In this document: in pieces, positions 59,872 to 64,000 of the stretch
Layout: the number at the start of each line of letters is the position of its first letter
Position numbering within the stretch: position 1 is the first letter of the stretch
Assembly: GCF_019710575.1 (NCBI RefSeq)
Contig: NZ_JAHWFK010000024.1
Coordinates: 159,323 to 223,322 of the forward strand
DNA length: 64,000 nt
Reading direction: 5' to 3'
Source: Paractinoplanes polyasparticus
GTDB lineage: Bacteria > Actinomycetota > Actinomycetes > Mycobacteriales > Micromonosporaceae
Made by a program: the position numbers and the translations under genes
Notes under the pieces: model-generated
Seen by the model: only the letters and a program-made list of their open reading frames with translations
Told to the model about the DNA's origin: nothing
Database searches by the model: none

Positions 59872-60432
59872 TTAGCGACGGTGCGCCGGGGTGGCCGGGC
59901 CGGGCACGACCGGCGGCCGTACCGGTGCGGTGCCGATGGCCGGACCGGTGAACGCGGGACCGTCGGACACCGGACCGTCCGAGACCGGCATGCCGGACAC
60001 AGGACCGCCGGAGACGGGGCTGCCGGAGACGGGGCGGAGTTCGTTGTCGGGTTTGAAGCCGATGCGGTCGAGGGCCACGGCTCCGCAGGCGGTGAGCCGG
60101 CCGCCGAGGTTGAGTGCCTCGGTGCCGGTGAAGTGGACCGCGATGGGCCGGGAGGCGGTGTCGATCGCGCGGAGTTCGACTTTGCCGTCCGGCAGTGCCC
60201 GGACCGGCATGAACCCTTCGACGGTGGCCTGTAGGGGGAAGGCCGCGCGGACTGCTCGTTCGACCTCGCGGAGCCGGTGCGCGGCGATCTCGTCCCATTG
60301 CTGCTGGTGGGCGAGTTGTACGCCTTGCTCGTCGTAGTCGGTTTCGTACGAGGCGATGACGCGGTGCGCGGTGCTGTTCTGGTACGCCTCTACCAGGTGG
60401 CCGATGAGGTTCATCAGCTCGTCGGATGTCAT
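59872..60432 (-). CDS. Hypothetical protein with SGPVSG repeats
   Basis: 186 residues from the ATG at 60432. A helical part (SDELMNLIGHLVEAYQNSTAHRVIASYETDYDEQ) is followed by a domain ending TACGAVALDRIGFKPDNE, then a low-complexity tail of SGxPVSG/DGPVSDGP units encoded by imperfect 15-bp repeats (about 59960-60035). No recognised family. Confidence 0.62.
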   Translation of the reverse strand: MTSDELMNLIGHLVEAYQNSTAHRVIASYETDYDEQGVQLAHQQQWDEIAAHRLREVERAVRAAFPLQATVEGFMPVRALPDGKVELRAIDTASRPIAVHFTGTEALNLGGRLTACGAVALDRIGFKPDNELRPVSGSPVSGGPVSGMPVSDGPVSDGPAFTGPAIGTAPVRPPVVPGPATPAHRR

Positions 60433-60644
60433 GGCGGGTGCCTCCGTCGGCGCAGGGCCGGATCGAGGTTGAACAGGTGAAGTCGCAGGCAGGCCCGGGG
60501 CGGCCGGTCGTAACCGCGCCGGTGCGGGTGCCGGGCCGCCGCCGATCGGGCCGGGTGGGCGGCGTGAGCCGGACGGGCTGGGCGGCCGGACGGCAGCCGG
60601 GCCGCGTGCGGGACGCCGGGCGGTGGTGTCCGCCGGGGCGGGGG

Positions 60645-60688
60645 CCGGGGCCGCCGTGCGCCACCAGTGGCGGCGGTGGCGGCCCCGG
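60645..60688 (-). terminator. 11-bp hairpin after the DUF932 gene
   Basis: CCGGGGCCGCC and GGCGGCCCCGG pair around a loop containing a small CCAC/GTGG stem. It begins 14 nt past the DUF932 stop on the minus strand. The rest of the 269-nt gap (60433-60701) contains no gene I can see. Confidence 0.7.
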
Positions 60689-60701
60689 TGCCGCAGGCCC
60701 A

Positions 60702-61688
60702 TCAGACAGCCAGCAGATCGAACGCGCGGGCCTTCACGTCCGCGCCCGCACCGGTCAGCGCCCGAGTCGCCCGGACCGCGTCGGTCTTGGCCGGGGCGAA
60801 GTGATCGACGTACTCGGTGATGGCCTGGAACCCGGCCCACCGGGTGCCCTTGATCGCCTTCTGCGTGTCCGCATCGCGGATGAGGTACCGCAACGTGTTG
60901 GTGCGCTTCTTGGCGTTGTTCTTCGCCACGTCCGAGGCCGCGTCCTCGATCGGCCACACCTGGGCGACGATCTTCTCGAACTCGCCCATGGTCATCGCCT
61001 CGTTGAGCATCTTCTCCGCGTCGGCCTGCCAGTCGCCGAAGTGCTTCCACACCAGATTCATTGCGTGGCGCGCCTCGGTGATCTGCACCTGGACATTCGA
61101 GGTGTGCCGGAATGTGTACGAACCTTCCGACCGGGCGTAGGCCATGCGCTGCGTGTTCGCGCAGACGATCCGCACCGGAGTCGCGTCCACCCGTAGCGAC
61201 GCCGTGCCGTCGTGCGAGGTCGTCGCGGCCAGGTAGAGGTCCATCCGGTCGACTCCGGCGATCTCCATCGCGTTGGGCAGCTTCATCGTGACGAAGACGC
61301 TCTTGCCTTTGCGCATCGAGCCGGCCGTCTCGAAGTGCGCCCCGGACTCGTCGACCAGGAGGTTGAGCATTTCGGCGACCTGCTCGTTTTGCACGGTGGT
61401 GTAGTCGTCGCCGACCACGCCGAGATACTCGGTGACGCCGGTCTGGGGGTTGGTCCGCACGGTCATCCATTTGTCGGGGCAGTCGACCTTCGTGACGCCC
61501 TTGTCGGTGATCTCCATGCCTTGCAACGCGATCTTGCGGACCTCCCAGCCGCCGAGCCACGCCTTCGCCATGATTTCCTCGGCGGTCATGCAGTCGTCGG
61601 TGACTTGCCCGAGCTGGTGCCAGGCCGACAGGCGGGCAGAGGCGAAGGCGGTCTGGCCGTTCGCAAGGGTTTCGAGTTCGTGTGCCAT
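60702..61688 (-). CDS. DUF932 (phage/plasmid-like) protein
   Basis: 328 residues from the ATG at 61688 with AAGGAAA upstream. The N-terminus AHELETLANGQTAFASARLSAWHQLG and KALAG-type GGWEVRKIALQG, then YLGVVGDDYTTVQNEQVAEML and RIVCANTQRMAYA, match DUF932/TIGR03299 ('phage/plasmid-like protein'). The C-terminus carries TNTLRYLIRDADTQKAIKGTRW and YVDHFAPAKTDAVR. Members occur on plasmids, ICEs and phages; the function is unknown. A good marker of the mobile nature of this region. Confidence 0.88.
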   Translation of the reverse strand: MAHELETLANGQTAFASARLSAWHQLGQVTDDCMTAEEIMAKAWLGGWEVRKIALQGMEITDKGVTKVDCPDKWMTVRTNPQTGVTEYLGVVGDDYTTVQNEQVAEMLNLLVDESGAHFETAGSMRKGKSVFVTMKLPNAMEIAGVDRMDLYLAATTSHDGTASLRVDATPVRIVCANTQRMAYARSEGSYTFRHTSNVQVQITEARHAMNLVWKHFGDWQADAEKMLNEAMTMGEFEKIVAQVWPIEDAASDVAKNNAKKRTNTLRYLIRDADTQKAIKGTRWAGFQAITEYVDHFAPAKTDAVRATRALTGAGADVKARAFDLLAV

Positions 61689-61860
61689 GACGGGTGTTTC
61701 CTTTCGTAGAGCGTTCGGGTGGCGGCGGCGACGCCGGGGTTTCGCGCCCGGCGACGCCGTCACAGGTAATGTTTCCTACCTCCACGGGCCGATCAAGGCG
61801 ATCGGCTGGAGTCGATCGAGGTTTCTGGCAGCAATGTGACGCCCCGCCGTCGCGGCCGGG

Positions 61861-62433
61861 TCACCCGGTGGCCGGGTGCGCGGACAGTCGCCCGTCCGGG
61901 CCGTACACATAGGCGTGCACGGTGCGGAACGGGGCCGGTAGGTACACGGTGAACCCGTGCGCGGACAGGATCATCGACCGGTACGACCGGGTGATGCCCA
62001 ATGTCCACCCGTCGGGTTTGCTCCCGTGCGCGCCGGGCGGCATAGTGCCCGCGCTCGGCCGGTCGGCGCGGGCGCGGCGGTGCCGGGCGAGGGCGATATG
62101 TGGGCACAACGTCAATGCCGCGCGAAGGCACTCGGGGTGTCCGGGCGGGTCGGTGTACCGGAGCAGCTCGGCGGCACGAGGGGTGCCCAGGAACGCCACC
62201 CAGTACTCCATCGACTCGCCGCACAACGAGCACCGGCGGCCGGCGGCGAGCTGAGTCGAGATCGAGGTGTTGATCGTCGTGAAGTCGACGTGCGCCCGAC
62301 GACCGCCGCGCGGGTCGGGGTGCACGTTGACCGGCGGAATCGGCAGGCCACGCCGTACGTCGCGGGGACGCGCGGCCAGCGCCTTGGGCATGTCGGCGGG
62401 TATGCCCGGCGGCGGGGCAGACGGCCCGGTCAC
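61861..62433 (-). CDS. Hypothetical protein with possible zinc site
   Basis: 190 residues from the GTG at 62433 that overlaps the previous stop (GTGA). RRCSLCGESMEYWVAFLGTPRAAELLRYTDPPGHPECLRAALTLCPHI contains CxxC...HxxC, suggesting a bound zinc. The C-terminus AYVYGPDGRLSAHP looks globular. No recognised family. Confidence 0.62.
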   Translation of the reverse strand: MTGPSAPPPGIPADMPKALAARPRDVRRGLPIPPVNVHPDPRGGRRAHVDFTTINTSISTQLAAGRRCSLCGESMEYWVAFLGTPRAAELLRYTDPPGHPECLRAALTLCPHIALARHRRARADRPSAGTMPPGAHGSKPDGWTLGITRSYRSMILSAHGFTVYLPAPFRTVHAYVYGPDGRLSAHPATG

Positions 62434-63065
62434 GCCGTCGGTCCGGTCACGTCGGGGCGTGCGTCGCTGATGACGAGGTGCGGGTGTTCGGCGCGCAGGA
62501 TCGCCCGCGCGGTGTCCCATTGTGCCGGGGTCATCGCTGAGGCGATGGTGTCGAGCCCCGCCGCCTCCATCACCATGCGCTGAGTCCCGGCCGCGTCGGG
62601 GTTGGCGAACACGGCCACCATGTCGCCTCCGGCGACCACGTACACCCGCCCGTCGGCGGCGGTGGGCGGCACGATCAGCCGGGCCGTACGGCCGTGCTCG
62701 GCCAGCCACCGGCCGATGACCTCGTCCGGATCACCGTCAACGAGGTCGGTGTCGTATCCCTCGCCGTCGAGCCACGCCAGATGATCCGCGCTCGTCCACT
62801 CGGGATGGACGAGCCAGCTCTGCCGCACGGCCTGCCACATCGTGAGCCGGGCCGGTGCGCCGACCGGCTCGGCCGGTCGCGCGCCATGCGGGCCGTACAC
62901 CGGGCACAACGGTGTGCCGTCGAGGTGCGATGCGCCGGGGCGGGGTGCGAATCCGGTGAGGGGCCACTCGTGCGGCGGCACCGGGCGGGCCGGTTGGCCG
63001 CATTCGGGGCAGCGCAGCGAGCCCGGCTCGGCGGGGCGGTCGTGGTGGTGCGGTGGGGTGGTCAT
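62430..63065 (-). CDS. Hypothetical protein with zinc-ribbon start
   Basis: 211 residues. SLRCPECGQPARPVPPHEW gives one CxxC, and a Trp-rich region (MWQAVRQSWLVHPEWTSADHLAWLDG) and a C-terminal helical part follow. The family is unknown. It is coupled to the downstream gene by 4 bp. Confidence 0.62.
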   Translation of the reverse strand: MTTPPHHHDRPAEPGSLRCPECGQPARPVPPHEWPLTGFAPRPGASHLDGTPLCPVYGPHGARPAEPVGAPARLTMWQAVRQSWLVHPEWTSADHLAWLDGEGYDTDLVDGDPDEVIGRWLAEHGRTARLIVPPTAADGRVYVVAGGDMVAVFANPDAAGTQRMVMEAAGLDTIASAMTPAQWDTARAILRAEHPHLVISDARPDVTGPTA

Positions 63066-63100
63066 CGTTGCTGCCTTCCGTTCGGGGTGGGCGTGCGGGT

Positions 63101-63131
63101 GCCGGGGCCGGGCGTGGTGCCCGGCCCCGGC
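63101..63131 (-). terminator. 13-bp GC hairpin
   Basis: GCCGGGGCCGGGC and GCCCGGCCCCGGC are perfectly paired across GTGGT, 13 nt after the stop at 63144 on the minus strand. Confidence 0.8.
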
Positions 63132-63143
63132 GGGGGTGATGTG

Positions 63144-64000
63144 TCAGGCCGCAACCGGCACGGCGTGGGCCTCGGTGTCGGCGGGGGCGTCGTCATCTGC
63201 CGCCCCGGCGGCGGTGCTGACGTCGCCCGCCTCGCCCGCCTCGCCCGCCTCGCCCGCCTCGCCCGCGTCGGCGGTGTCGGCGGTGGTGGTCTCGGCCTCG
63301 TCGGTCAGCGGCCGGGTCATGAAGGCGACCACGTCGGCGGTCGGCTCGGGCGCGGCCTCGGCCAGGGCGTACTTCACCGGGGCCTCGCTGACCAGGACCA
63401 GCACGCCGGGCTCGGTCAGCCGGGCCATGGCGTTACCGACCGCGCCGGAGCTACGCCCGCCGAGCTGCCGGGCGACAATGCCGGGGGTCACGTCGTGGCC
63501 GGTGCCGAGGTCGCGCATGAACGCCTCAACCTGGTTGCGCAGCCCGTTTTTCGCCAGCTTCGCCGACCCGTCGGAGTTGATCTCACCAGTGGTGCGGCCG
63601 GTGCCGGTACCGGTGGTGCGCCGCGCCGACGGGCGGCGGATCTTGCGGGTGTGCCCGCACGTCGGGCACGTGCTGGTCGTCGGGGCGTTCGCCGGGTCCA
63701 CCGTGGCGAGGTCGGCGTCGGCGACCACCACCCACAACTCGGTGCCGTCCTCAGCGGTGGGCAGGCGGCGGGCGGCACCGGCCGCCTCCATCGCGGCGAG
63801 GACCGTGTCACCCATCGCGACCGACAGGCCGCTCTCGTTGATCGCCGCGTCGGCGGTGATGCCGTCCGGGTGACCCCCCAGCACACCGGCCATGATCAGA
63901 ACCCTCAGATCGGGCTGACGCGGGCCGACCGGCGCACCCGACACCGGGGCAACCTCCGCCGCCGTGTCAGCCGGGCTGTCCGCCGGGGTCTCATCGGCCG
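63144..64000 (-). CDS. Putative regulatory/DNA-binding protein, N-terminus cut by window edge
   Basis: At least 285 residues; the frame is open to base 64000 with acidic Ala/Pro-rich text (ADSPADTAAEVAP), so the true start is probably outside and the internal GTG at 63944 is not needed. A zinc-ribbon-like TSTCPTCGHTRKIRRPSARR and a winged-helix-like NGLRNQVEAFMRDLGTGHDVTPGIVARQLGGRSSGAVGNAMARL are visible. The tail contains a GEAGEAGEAG repeat and ends AHAVPVAA. It resembles plasmid-encoded HTH proteins; no name assigned. Confidence 0.65.
   Translation of the reverse strand, partial: ADETPADSPADTAAEVAPVSGAPVGPRQPDLRVLIMAGVLGGHPDGITADAAINESGLSVAMGDTVLAAMEAAGAARRLPTAEDGTELWVVVADADLATVDPANAPTTSTCPTCGHTRKIRRPSARRTTGTGTGRTTGEINSDGSAKLAKNGLRNQVEAFMRDLGTGHDVTPGIVARQLGGRSSGAVGNAMARLTEPGVLVLVSEAPVKYALAEAAPEPTADVVAFMTRPLTDEAETTTADTADAGEAGEAGEAGEAGDVSTAAGAADDDAPADTEAHAVPVAA
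63227..63268. repeat. 9-bp in-frame repeats (GCCTCGCCC)
   Basis: Four or more exact 9-bp units encode the GEA repeat in the C-terminal tail of the edge-cut protein. Likely to vary in copy number. Confidence 0.8.

Noticed and set aside
59872..61785. 637-residue frame covering the 59872 gene and the DUF932 gene
   Set aside because: Only its last 186 codons read as a protein; the rest is out of frame with the DUF932 gene, which has family motifs and a ribosome binding site.

Overview
The window is high-GC actinomycete DNA. The codon usage, the GTG and TTG starts, the leaderless TANNNT promoters, the AfsR/SARP and DUF574 families and the actinobacterial Tad genes all fit. A Micromonosporaceae host (Actinoplanes-like) is my best guess, but no single gene here proves the family.

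Positions 1-17,100 look like ordinary chromosome. They carry a class I fumarase running off the left edge, a membrane-anchored beta-propeller, hppD followed by two RDD membrane proteins and an aromatic/histidinol-phosphate aminotransferase, a divergent MFS exporter and ROK regulator, a small lipoprotein, an AfsR-like regulator, a class II fumarase, cysS and rlmB. A 1.5 kb gene-free stretch follows. It holds 33-bp tandem repeats, a 131-bp long inverted repeat, the 3' part of a tRNA-Thr(UGU) gene without its 5' half, and a seven-copy heptamer repeat.

The tRNA fragment lies on the minus strand with its 3' end facing the housekeeping genes. That is the expected scar of an element integrated in a tRNA gene, with the island to the right. 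I therefore read about 18.2 kb to beyond 64 kb as one large genomic island or integrative element; its intact tRNA and integrase would lie outside the window.

The island has five parts. (1) 18.66-24.28 kb: a lower-GC, tightly overlapping operon hsdS - AAA ATPase - HNH nuclease - hsdM. It is a type I methylase/specificity pair with a Septu-like ATPase/nuclease pair between the two genes and no hsdR. (2) 24.67-33.05 kb: nine minus-strand genes (epimerase, thymidylate-synthase-fold enzyme with the Asp expected of cytosine hydroxymethylases, NodU-type carbamoyltransferase, glycosyltransferase, P-loop kinase, methyltransferase, APH-like kinase, histidine phosphatase, second APH-like kinase). This looks like a nucleoside or nucleotide-derived natural product pathway. 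(3) 33.36-43.62 kb: DUF574 methyltransferases, GNATs, an APC permease, a GPP34 protein, an HTH regulator, a LOG-family protein and a lone prepilin peptidase. (4) 44.16-55.08 kb: a Tad/Flp pilus operon (CpaB-, TadZ-, TadA-, TadB-, TadC-like proteins, Flp pilin, three TadE/F/G pseudopilins) ending in a membrane protein that joins an external LysM to a cytoplasmic BTAD domain. (5) 55.07-64 kb: plasmid-like genes (DUF2637, DUF6907, DUF932, small DNA-binding proteins and many hypotheticals) separated by GC-rich hairpins.

Together the island joins a defence cassette, a small-molecule pathway and a surface/pilus apparatus. The functions proposed for the first two are inferences from domain content and gene order.
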